Source: an uncultured Muribaculaceae bacterium (GTDB taxonomy: Bacteria; Bacteroidota; Bacteroidia; Bacteroidales; Muribaculaceae). From it: a stretch of DNA of 53,681 nt. Positions 17,599-24,776 of this stretch are shown here, one piece after another. Under the pieces are notes generated by a model, which made no database searches, had not been told where the DNA came from, and saw nothing but the letters and a program-made list of their open reading frames with translations. Where the stretch lies: the NCBI GenBank assembly GCA_905233845.1, contig CAJOFH010000012.1, forward strand, positions 1 through 53,681, given 5' to 3'. The translations under genes were made by a program, and so were the position numbers. Positions within the stretch are counted from its first letter, which is position 1. Each line of letters starts with the position of its first letter.

Positions 17599-19440
17599 TT
17601 AGTTTCCCAAGAGGATGTTGTAGATGATGGTAATATCTACCGAGGTAATAACTCCATCACCGTCTTGGTCACCGTTGACGATGGTACTGTCGTCGCCGTT
17701 GAGCAACCAGTTGTAAAGTGCAGTCACATCAACGCTTGAAACAAATCCGTCGCCATTAACATCGCCGGCAACAACAGTTGACGCATAGCCCTTTAACGCC
17801 AATTCGGCGAGTTGGAACACATAATGATTGTTCTGCCAGCCACCTCGACCGCATACTTCACTAACCTCGAAACGGAAGTATTGATACTTCGTGTTCGCGC
17901 CATTGATGTCAAAACTGCAGTCGGTTGTGTTGGCAGTGCCCAATCCTTCGTTTTCTCCATTTGTGACGTTGACAATAGTCGTCCAGGAGTCATTCTCATT
18001 GGCCTTAGCATAAATTTTCCACTTCTTGGGATTGCGTCCATACCAACTCTGGGTATCGTTGCCCGTAGTCATGGTGTAACTGGTGGGGCGGAATGGCAGG
18101 CTGCTCTTGAAGTCAACCCAGATGGTCTCCCACGAACCAGTGCTATTGTCAACACACCACTTAGTGCTTTTGTTCTTGTCGAACAGTTTGTAATAGTCTT
18201 CTTTAGGATCGGTCTGTACGTTGTTAGGAGTATACACGTCATATGGAGTGAGTGTCGGTTCGGTGAAGGATTCGTCTATCGACACAATCTTCACGTTATC
18301 AACGGCAAAGTAATCGCCCGTAGGGTTGGTGTCACTATCCTTTGAGTAACTCCACGTCAGTGTGTGAGTGCCGGCTGGTAAATCAATGGCATAGGTCTCC
18401 CAGTCGTTCTGGCGAGCGCCATAAGCGAATTTTTCCTCGCCATCGAGTACAAATGCACACTTGTCCCATGCTGTGTTTATGCCCTCGCCCCATGCCTTGA
18501 ATTCAAACGACAGCATCGAGGTCTTATCCAAATTGACTGTTGCCGTCACCGTTGAGGTGGAGTTGGACTTGCCCTGATTGCTCGACATGCCATATGCGCG
18601 GCCACCATCCTCGACCACAACCCAAGGATATGTGCCTTCGGTGACGAATTTGATATTGCCGCCATCTATATTCATTGCAGTATTCAAATCAACGACTGGA
18701 CCAGGGGGATTGTCGTCCAAGGCTGGAATCTCAAAAGTTTTTGTAACTTCAACTGGAATTATTCGGGGATTAACGAATGTTACTTTAGCTGTGGCCTCCA
18801 CCGTCTGAACTTCGTTGGTGCGTTGAATCGTATAGGGCATGCCCACCCACGTTCCATTTATATATAGTCTTAACTCGCAGCCGCTGTCTCCTTCACCAGG
18901 GTGATAGTTGAACTCTATAGTGCAGTGGTCATCATACACTGTGGGATCGGGGAAAACAAGTGTTCCTGACGGTTCTATCAGGCCTTCGTATAAGGCATTA
19001 ACAGCCGTGAAACCTGAATATGGTGATGTAGAGTAAGAAACTCCTTCTTCATCAGCATCAAGATAGTATTTAGTATTTCCATCCATGAAGCAAATGTAGA
19101 AAGAGTTACCGCTTCGATAGTCCACGAAATCGATGGTTGAGAGATACCTGCTTGTTGAAAAGTACCAGCCATCATTCAGGAACTTTTTTAAATCTTTGTT
19201 GTAGATTACAGTTTTTCCCTGCGATGTGGTCACAAAGCACCAAAGGTAGGCATCATCGCTTGAAGACGCACTTGTACCTACTGCGAGCTCATCGCCTAAC
19301 GCATACAGATACCTGCCGTTGCATTTCAGGAAATACCATTGAATGGGGAAGGTTAAGGGGTCGGTAGTTGTCTCAAACGGTAACGCATGTGCTACAGCTG
19401 TCCCAATCAACAGTGATGCGATTAATAATAATTTTTTCAT
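17599..19440 (-). CDS. secreted discoidin-domain protein with C-terminal dockerin-like repeats
   Basis: A 613-residue exported protein with a signal peptide (1-19). The order of parts is: an N-terminal beta-rich region to about 240, a jelly-roll-like segment at about 250-390 (ending GDYFAVDNVKIV), an F5/8 type C (discoidin) carbohydrate-binding-like domain at about 400-553, and a C-terminal dockerin type I pair at about 557-613. Both Ca2+ loops are visible: DVNGDGFVSSVD and DQDGDGVITSVD. In Bacteroidales this tail is common on cell-surface or secreted glycan- and protein-binding proteins; no cellulosome is implied. No catalytic domain is seen. It follows the ricin-type lectin gene by 28 bases and ends at a strong terminator. 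Confidence 0.8.
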   Translation of the reverse strand: MKKLLLIASLLIGTAVAHALPFETTTDPLTFPIQWYFLKCNGRYLYALGDELAVGTSASSSDDAYLWCFVTTSQGKTVIYNKDLKKFLNDGWYFSTSRYLSTIDFVDYRSGNSFYICFMDGNTKYYLDADEEGVSYSTSPYSGFTAVNALYEGLIEPSGTLVFPDPTVYDDHCTIEFNYHPGEGDSGCELRLYINGTWVGMPYTIQRTNEVQTVEATAKVTFVNPRIIPVEVTKTFEIPALDDNPPGPVVDLNTAMNIDGGNIKFVTEGTYPWVVVEDGGRAYGMSSNQGKSNSTSTVTATVNLDKTSMLSFEFKAWGEGINTAWDKCAFVLDGEEKFAYGARQNDWETYAIDLPAGTHTLTWSYSKDSDTNPTGDYFAVDNVKIVSIDESFTEPTLTPYDVYTPNNVQTDPKEDYYKLFDKNKSTKWCVDNSTGSWETIWVDFKSSLPFRPTSYTMTTGNDTQSWYGRNPKKWKIYAKANENDSWTTIVNVTNGENEGLGTANTTDCSFDINGANTKYQYFRFEVSEVCGRGGWQNNHYVFQLAELALKGYASTVVAGDVNGDGFVSSVDVTALYNWLLNGDDSTIVNGDQDGDGVITSVDITIIYNILLGN

Positions 19441-19468
19441 ATAATGAAAGTGATAGTTTCTGATATAA

Positions 19469-19990
19469 TTATTTGTGAATGCTCCATACTATAGATTCTT
19501 TATCACAATCCTTAAAGAAGTCAGCAAGCTTGATATTAACTCTATCGGCTGGACGTCCATTAAAGTCGAGAACCAGCATATAATCGATATATGAACGGAT
19601 GTGATACTCGCCTTTGTCAATCTTCTGTAGATACCATCGTTGCGCCTCACTACCATTGAATCGCGCAAGTTGTATGTTGCCACCCTCAACTGCTGCATCA
19701 TTCTTTATGGCAAGCACTAAGTTGTTGTCAAGAGCCGAGCGAATGTAGTAAGAATCGTCACCTGCCGATTCAAAGTACCACTTCTGCGCTTTTGTACCAT
19801 TGGCATGATGTATCTGGATATTCGTCTTTTCGGCTGCAACCCCCATTTTAACATCAACACAAAAGTTCTTATTAACAGTTGAGCTAATTACGTAGTATCC
19901 TTCCTTGATATTCGCACCAAGTGAACAATCGGCCGAAGCAACATTGACAGTTGCAACCAGTGTTATTATGCACAGTAAAATTTTTTTCAT
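19469..19990 (-). CDS. secreted ricin-type beta-trefoil lectin
   Basis: A 173-residue exported protein: signal peptide (1-20) and then essentially one ricin B-like beta-trefoil. Repeats end in the expected Q-x-W pattern (AQKWYF, AQRWYL), and a third, degenerate one ends in SIVWSIH. Such domains bind galactose or other sugars. It is too short to hold an enzyme as well, so it is probably a stand-alone glycan binder at the cell surface or in the periplasm. It is transcribed with the dockerin/discoidin gene downstream. A weak promoter match (TAACTTCG, 20036-20029) lies upstream. Confidence 0.8.
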   Translation of the reverse strand: MKKILLCIITLVATVNVASADCSLGANIKEGYYVISSTVNKNFCVDVKMGVAAEKTNIQIHHANGTKAQKWYFESAGDDSYYIRSALDNNLVLAIKNDAAVEGGNIQLARFNGSEAQRWYLQKIDKGEYHIRSYIDYMLVLDFNGRPADRVNIKLADFFKDCDKESIVWSIHK

Positions 19991-20058
19991 AATATCAAAA
20001 TTTATTTGTTAGTAATTGATTCAATTGTCGAAGTTACGCTCATTTTTTTGCACTCTAA

Positions 20059-21321
20059 TTATCTTACTGAATAGATGATTCCGAATCCCACAAAGTGGTC
20101 GTAGCGCTCGCCAAATGGGCGGTCATAGACTTTCACCAGATACTCGTTTGAGGTCTGGTATTTGTCGCCTTCAATCATAGCGGTCTGCCCCACTCCGCTA
20201 CCATTTGGAACCCACAAATACTGGTAATTGTATGCTCCCTGCTTTAGCAAGATATCGCAGTTGTAAGTACCATAGTTCGCGTCGTAGCGCATCACACATT
20301 GCTCAGGAGGCATTCCCAAAGTGAACTCCCCTTGCACAAAGAGATTCCCACCCTCCAATCGTTCACCTGTCTTGAGCATGAAATGAGTGACAATATAGTC
20401 ACTCTCAACCATTGAGTCATAAGCCCCAGAAGTACGGATGGTGAAGTGCCCATGCTGCGTCTTGTCATAAAGATATTGCCCATCAACGCGTGGTTCATTG
20501 ATATAGAGAGTGGCATGGTAATAAGGCTCAAAATACTGGATTTTCTGCACTCCCATATTCAATGAGTTGACATTCACCATTTCGATACGACGGTACTCAT
20601 TGCCAGCAGGAAAAATCAGGTCACGGTTGTGTTCAAACGTCACTTTATTGCCACTCACCATCATGGGCTTGGTGACCGTCACCTCATTGTCGAGGCGTGA
20701 ATTCTGGGTCACTATCGCTGTGAGCTCGATATATGGGTCACTAATGCGCTCACCACCCTTTGTTGTCACAACAAAGTTTACTTGCTGGTTATGAGCGTTG
20801 TAGTCCACGTCGGTGTTGGTGCTCACCTCGGCGTACACTCCCATCGTGTTCTCGCACACCGAGAAGCGCGTCTGGAACAGAACATCATCGGGGTCATCTT
20901 GACGATAGACCTTAAGCAGATAGTTGCCACTTTTGGTTATGATGAAGTCATTGTTCGGAATGCAGAAATCGTAGTTATAGTAGTGCACAAAGGTCGCCTC
21001 GCTTGGCTTGTAGTCCTCGATGTCCGCTTGATTAAAACCATCGATGTACTCGCTTTCCACTAGTTGCGACGGCTGCCAGTTGGCATTACAGTGAGTAACG
21101 CTATAACGCAGGTACTGGATGTCAAGGTCTAGATAATCGAAGTTCACATTCAGTACATCATCGCTTCCCAGCACATAGATGGGCGGGAAATACATATTGC
21201 TCAGTGGAGCTATCTTCAGTGATTTAACATTAGAGTCGAAAATGTGTATCTGGGTGTCGTCGGCAAACGAAGGAGCCATTGCCACAACACACATTATAAT
21301 AAGAGCTAATACTTTCTTCAT
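20059..21321 (-). CDS. DUF5103 family exported protein
   Basis: A 420-residue exported protein of the Bacteroidetes family DUF5103 (function unknown; a beta-rich fold is likely). A signal peptide is at 1-20 after the start MKKVLALIIMCVV. An in-frame start 29 codons further upstream (21408) is rejected because the promoter box TAACTTTG at 21353-21346 lies between it and the ATG at 21321. The protein ends in VGFGIIYSVR, a C-terminus resembling outer-membrane strands. The last codons recur in decayed form at 17431-17510. The upstream neighbour on the other strand is the methionine sulfoxide reductase. Confidence 0.78.
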   Translation of the reverse strand: MKKVLALIIMCVVAMAPSFADDTQIHIFDSNVKSLKIAPLSNMYFPPIYVLGSDDVLNVNFDYLDLDIQYLRYSVTHCNANWQPSQLVESEYIDGFNQADIEDYKPSEATFVHYYNYDFCIPNNDFIITKSGNYLLKVYRQDDPDDVLFQTRFSVCENTMGVYAEVSTNTDVDYNAHNQQVNFVVTTKGGERISDPYIELTAIVTQNSRLDNEVTVTKPMMVSGNKVTFEHNRDLIFPAGNEYRRIEMVNVNSLNMGVQKIQYFEPYYHATLYINEPRVDGQYLYDKTQHGHFTIRTSGAYDSMVESDYIVTHFMLKTGERLEGGNLFVQGEFTLGMPPEQCVMRYDANYGTYNCDILLKQGAYNYQYLWVPNGSGVGQTAMIEGDKYQTSNEYLVKVYDRPFGERYDHFVGFGIIYSVR

Positions 21322-21345
21322 GATTATCTGAAATTTGAATTTTGA

Positions 21346-21353
21346 CAAAGTTA
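21346..21353 (-). promoter_or_regulatory. -7 element of the DUF5103 gene
   Basis: TAACTTTG on the minus strand, about 25 bases before the ATG at 21321. No clear TTG partner is seen at 19-23 bases. Confidence 0.5.
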
Positions 21354-21395
21354 CACATTTTTGGTTTAAAATAACGAATATTTCATCTAAATAAT

Positions 21396-21403
21396 TAACT
21401 TTG
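21396..21403 (+). promoter_or_regulatory. -7 element upstream of the methionine sulfoxide reductase
   Basis: TAACTTTG on the plus strand. The predicted start near 21410 is almost at the ATG of the 34-codon leader ORF (21412), so that ORF would be read from a nearly leaderless mRNA. Confidence 0.5.
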
Positions 21404-21411
21404 CACAAAAA

Positions 21412-21516
21412 ATGCGATTAAGTGAGACAAAGCCAAACAAGGTGCAAGAAGAACGAAAGCCAACCATACTTGAAGCCTTGCAATCGTGCTTATTCTATAA
21501 AAATTCCATACTATGA
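21412..21516 (+). CDS. possible 34-residue leader ORF
   Basis: ATG to TGA, 34 residues, basic at the start (MRLSETKPNKVQEERK) and hydrophobic at the end. Its stop overlaps the start of the sulfoxide reductase gene by 4 bases (ATGA), and its start lies just after a predicted promoter. This could be a translated leader coupled to the reductase or simply an open stretch of 5' leader. No homology is recognised. Confidence 0.3.
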   Translation: MRLSETKPNKVQEERKPTILEALQSCLFYKNSIL

Positions 21517-21974
21517 CAAAGCAAGAGAAATATGAAGAGGTGCTGCCTCAAGTGGTAGCGATGATTGAGGGTGAGACCAATGCCATTAGCGTGATGGCTA
21601 ATGTGACAGCGGCACTGCATGAGGCATTTAACTGGTGGTGGACTGGATTTTATACTGTTAATGGAGACCGTCTTGAGCTTGGACCTTTCCAAGGTCCAGT
21701 GGCCTGCTATCGCATCAAGCGAGGACGAGGCGTGTGCGGAACTGCTTGGGAACGCAACGAGACTGTGATTGTCCCCGATGTGGAGCAATTTCCTGGCCAC
21801 ATCGCTTGCAGCAGTCTCTCACGCAGCGAGATTGTTGTCCCAGTGCATGACAGTGATGGCAACGTTATTGCTGTCCTCGACATCGACAGCAAAGACCTCA
21901 ACTCCTTTGACGAAACTGACAAAATTTATCTCGAAAAATTTGTGAATGAACTCTCAAAAACGCTCAATTGGTAA
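21513..21974 (+). CDS. msrC: free methionine-(R)-sulfoxide reductase (GAF domain)
   Basis: A 153-residue, single GAF-domain cytoplasmic enzyme that reduces free L-methionine-(R)-sulfoxide using thioredoxin. The three redox cysteines Cys65, Cys75 and Cys99 are spaced 10 and 24 residues apart, exactly as the 84/94/118 set of the E. coli enzyme. Surrounding motifs GRGVCGTAW, FPGHIACSS and SRSEIVVPV match the family, as does VLDIDS. It may be coupled to a short leader ORF. No terminator is evident before the next small gene. Confidence 0.9.
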   Translation: MTKQEKYEEVLPQVVAMIEGETNAISVMANVTAALHEAFNWWWTGFYTVNGDRLELGPFQGPVACYRIKRGRGVCGTAWERNETVIVPDVEQFPGHIACSSLSRSEIVVPVHDSDGNVIAVLDIDSKDLNSFDETDKIYLEKFVNELSKTLNW

Positions 21975-21991
21975 CAAAAGTGTTCCAAAAT

Positions 21992-22005
21992 ATGTTATAT
22001 AACAT
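21992..22005. promoter_or_regulatory. perfect 14-bp palindrome upstream of the small-gene promoter
   Basis: ATGTTATATAACAT equals its own reverse complement. It lies 7 bases before the TTG element of the promoter at 22013-22043, a usual place for an operator. A second palindrome (CAAGCATAATGCTTG, 22079-22093) lies in the leader after the promoter. Confidence 0.4.
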
Positions 22006-22012
22006 GTTTTTC

Positions 22013-22043
22013 TTGGTCTATTCAGGAAAAATATGTAATTTTG
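22013..22043 (+). promoter_or_regulatory. promoter of the 43-codon small gene
   Basis: TTG (22013-22015), a 20-base spacer and TAATTTTG (22036-22043), an exact Bacteroidetes-type match. The start near 22050 leaves a leader of about 65 bases holding a 6-codon ORF (MNKHNA, from 22074) and a 15-bp palindrome. Confidence 0.65.
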
Positions 22044-22113
22044 CGGCATAAAAATGAGAAAAATGGTGTTATAATGAACAAGCATAATGCTTGAATGTAT
22101 TATTAAAAATTTA

Positions 22114-22245
22114 ATGAGTATGGAAAACAAAACAACAAGAAGGGGTATCAATCATGGCATAGAGTTGCCTAATCACGCTTATCACCCCAATGTGGCTTTA
22201 AGAAGCCAGCAACCTAAAGGCTACATAGCATGGCCCGAGAAATGA
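22114..22245 (+). CDS. unrecognised 43-residue protein
   Basis: ATG to TGA, 43 residues (or 41 from the second Met at 22120). The product is polar, with no membrane segment or signal peptide, has three His and ends in KGYIAWPEK. I recognise no family. Support comes from context: an exact promoter about 70 bases upstream, palindromes on both sides of it, AT-rich sequence before the start, and a GC-rich hairpin at 22315-22344 that could end the message. It stands alone between msrC and the convergent nfnB. It may instead be part of a regulatory RNA. Confidence 0.45.
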   Translation: MSMENKTTRRGINHGIELPNHAYHPNVALRSQQPKGYIAWPEK

Positions 22246-22314
22246 GAGGAAAAGCCGAACAAGAAAACCGACAATCCTCCATAGAGAGAATAAACAAGTT
22301 TACTAATAATAACA

Positions 22315-22344
22315 GAGGATGCACCCAACAGTGGATGCATCCTC
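22315..22344. terminator. hairpin between the small gene and nfnB
   Basis: A 9-bp perfect stem (22315-22323 with 22336-22344) closes a 12-base loop, between convergent genes. T runs are modest on both sides, so termination strength is uncertain. Confidence 0.55.
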
Positions 22345-22366
22345 AATTTCTTATATCAACTGCTGA

Positions 22367-23833
22367 TTACTTGCCAAGCAGTTGCATTGCCATGTTTTGG
22401 GCAGCACGACGACCATCGCCCATAGCAAGGATAACGGTAGCACCGCCACGCACGATGTCACCACCGGCGTAGAGATCACCAATGTTACTCTGCATGGTCT
22501 CCTCGTTGACAACGATGGTGTTGCGACGACTCACGTCAAGTCTCCCAATAGAGCGAGGCACGAGCTGGTTTGGTGACACGCCTACAGCCACAATCACGAT
22601 GTCAACAGGAATCTCCTCAATAGCGCCCTCAACAGGCACTGGTGAACGACGTCCACTAGCGTCGGGCTCGCCAAGCACCATGCGTTGGATGCGCATTGCC
22701 TTGATGTGTCCCTTCTCGTCACCTATGTACTCGATTGGGTTGTGCAGAGTCATGAACTCTACGCCCTCTTCCTTGGCATGTCCAACCTCTTCGCGACGCG
22801 CAGGCATCTCTTCCTCGCTGCGACGATAAACGAGAATCACGCGCTTAGCACCCATACGCAATGCCGTACGAGTGGAATCCATAGCGGTGTTGCCTCCACC
22901 AATCACAGCGATAGTCTCGCCCTGCATAACAGGAGTGTCGCCACCACGGCCGGCGCTCATCAGGTTGATACGGGTTAGATACTCATTGCTCGACATAACG
23001 CCAATTAGGTTCTCTCCAGGGATATCCATGAAGCGTGGGAAACCAGCACCAGAGCCAACAAACACACCCTTGAAGCCCTGCTCATGCAGATCATCGTAAG
23101 TGATTGTCTTACCCACAAGCACATCCTTCTCAAACTTCACGCCCATCATGCGAAGGCCGTCAATCTCATAGTCTACAATGCTGTTTGGCAAGCGGAACTC
23201 GGGAATACCATACTTGAGCACACCACCAATCTCGTGCAATGCCTCAAAAACAGTAACATCAAAGCCCTGCTTGGCCATATCACCAGCAAACGACAATCCT
23301 GAAGGTCCACTGCCGATAACGGCAACCTTGATACCGTTAGGTTCTTTCATTGGAGGCACTTCTTGTTTGGTGTTGTTGCGCTGCCAATCGGCTGCAAAAC
23401 GCTCCAGATAACCAATAGCCACAGCGGGCTGTTTCATCTTCAGGCGGATGCACTTGCTCTCGCACTGCTTCTCTTGGGGACATACGCGGCCGCACACTGC
23501 AGGCAGCGAACTTGTCTCCTTAAGAGTAGCGGCAGCCTGTGCAAACTCACCACGCTCGATATTCTTGATGAATTTAGGAATGTTGATTCCCACTGGACAA
23601 CCAGTGACACACTGTGGATTTGGGCAGTCGAGGCAACGTGTAGCCTCAAGCACTGCCTGCTCGGCATTGATGCCTTGGTTCACCTCCTCATTGCAGGTGA
23701 TGCGATAGGCCGGATCGAGCTGAGGCATCTCAACACGCTCTATATTGTTTCTCTCCTTTGCGGTCTTAGACTTGCGCAGTTCTTCGCGCCAAGTCTCGTT
23801 GCGAGATTCGTTATAGTTTTCCATTTCTTTCAT
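22367..23833 (-). CDS. nfnB: NfnB / GltA-type NADPH-binding flavoprotein
   Basis: A 488-residue FAD protein with two [4Fe-4S] sites. The N-terminal Cys sets are C67/C70/C75/C79 and C114/C118/C124/C128; the FAD-binding GSGPSG and NADPH-binding GGGNTA loops follow. Sequences like this are usually named glutamate synthase small subunit (GltA), but no large subunit is near. The gene immediately upstream encodes an NfnA-like FNR subunit. That pair matches NADH-dependent reduced ferredoxin:NADP oxidoreductase (NfnAB), which bifurcates electrons between ferredoxin, NADH and NADPH. SudAB-type sulfide dehydrogenase is the close alternative. ATG at 23833 or 23824 are both possible starts. Confidence 0.82.
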   Translation of the reverse strand: MKEMENYNESRNETWREELRKSKTAKERNNIERVEMPQLDPAYRITCNEEVNQGINAEQAVLEATRCLDCPNPQCVTGCPVGINIPKFIKNIERGEFAQAAATLKETSSLPAVCGRVCPQEKQCESKCIRLKMKQPAVAIGYLERFAADWQRNNTKQEVPPMKEPNGIKVAVIGSGPSGLSFAGDMAKQGFDVTVFEALHEIGGVLKYGIPEFRLPNSIVDYEIDGLRMMGVKFEKDVLVGKTITYDDLHEQGFKGVFVGSGAGFPRFMDIPGENLIGVMSSNEYLTRINLMSAGRGGDTPVMQGETIAVIGGGNTAMDSTRTALRMGAKRVILVYRRSEEEMPARREEVGHAKEEGVEFMTLHNPIEYIGDEKGHIKAMRIQRMVLGEPDASGRRSPVPVEGAIEEIPVDIVIVAVGVSPNQLVPRSIGRLDVSRRNTIVVNEETMQSNIGDLYAGGDIVRGGATVILAMGDGRRAAQNMAMQLLGK

Positions 23834-23899
23834 AATTATATAAACTACTGAATTATCTGAAAAATCTGATTATCGCTTAATTCGTTCAATTCGCCGTTA

Positions 23900-24676
23900 T
23901 TACATTTTCAATCGCATTAACAACTCATCGAAGTCAATCTCATGAGCGTCAAACTCAGGACCCTCAACACACACGAAGCGAGTCTTACCACCAACAGTAA
24001 CACGGCAAGCGCCGCACATACCAGTGCCATCAACCATGATAGCATTGAGAGAGGCCTCGGTGGGAACATCATATTTCTTGGTGAGCAGCGACACAAACTT
24101 CATCATGATAGCTGGACCGATAGTCACCACCTTGTCAACTTTTTCACGTTTAATTACTTCTTCAACGCCGACGGTCACTAGACCTTTGTTGCCGTAGCTG
24201 CCGTCGTCGGTCATAATAATCACTTCATCACTCGAAGCACGTACTTCATCCTCCAGGATAATCAAGTCCTTGCTACGGCCTGCCAGAACACTTACCACGC
24301 GGTTGCCTGCGGCCTTCATCGCCTTGATAATAGGCAGCAATGGAGCCACGCCAACACCACCACCACAACACAACACAGTGCCGTAATTCTCAATGCGAGT
24401 AGCTTGTCCCAAGGGACCTACCACATCGGTCAAGAACTCACCTGGCTCAAGTGCACATATTTTACGGGTTGAATCGCCCACGGCCTGAATTACCAAAGTG
24501 ATAGTACCAGCAGCAGGGTCGCTATCGGCAATTGTCAATGGAATTCTTTCTCCCTTCTCGCCACAGCGCACAATCACAAAGTGACCTGCCCGGCGAGCTT
24601 TTGCAATAAGGGGAGCTTCAACAACGAGTTTTGTAACATTCTCGCTGAAACGTTCTTTACTTACAATCTTGTTCAT
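23900..24676 (-). CDS. nfnA: NfnA-type FAD/NAD-binding [2Fe-2S] subunit
   Basis: A 258-residue protein of the dihydroorotate dehydrogenase electron-transfer (PyrK-like) family: an FAD-binding barrel, the NAD site starting CCGGGVGVAPLLP near residue 103, and a C-terminal [2Fe-2S] site. In NfnA the cluster is held by one Asp and three Cys; the matching residues here are Asp216, Cys221, Cys224 and Cys236 in VDGTGMCGAC and beyond. It should pair with NfnB encoded 66 bases downstream and balance NADH, NADPH and ferredoxin. Ferredoxin could come from the IorAB reaction in this window, but that link is inferred. Its promoter is at 24717-24724. Confidence 0.83.
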   Translation of the reverse strand: MNKIVSKERFSENVTKLVVEAPLIAKARRAGHFVIVRCGEKGERIPLTIADSDPAAGTITLVIQAVGDSTRKICALEPGEFLTDVVGPLGQATRIENYGTVLCCGGGVGVAPLLPIIKAMKAAGNRVVSVLAGRSKDLIILEDEVRASSDEVIIMTDDGSYGNKGLVTVGVEEVIKREKVDKVVTIGPAIMMKFVSLLTKKYDVPTEASLNAIMVDGTGMCGACRVTVGGKTRFVCVEGPEFDAHEIDFDELLMRLKM

Positions 24677-24716
24677 TGTTTATAGTTAATGTGAATTAGT
24701 TTTTTATTTGAACGTG

Positions 24717-24724
24717 CAAAGGTA
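24717..24724 (-). promoter_or_regulatory. -7 element of nfnAB
   Basis: TACCTTTG on the minus strand, about 40 bases before the nfnA ATG. A -33 partner is not clear. Confidence 0.5.
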
Positions 24725-24776
24725 AGGAGAATTTCTTAATAAACACCCCTATTATTAATAAACTTTTCAACAAGTA

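Noticed and set aside
17599-19440. reading the dockerin tail as evidence of a cellulosome
   Set aside because: Dockerin-like tails are common on single Bacteroidales surface proteins; no cohesin or scaffoldin gene is present.
22367-23833. naming the GltA-like protein as true glutamate synthase small subunit
   Set aside because: No large subunit is nearby and the adjacent gene matches NfnA, including the Asp and three Cys of its [2Fe-2S] site, so NfnB is preferred.
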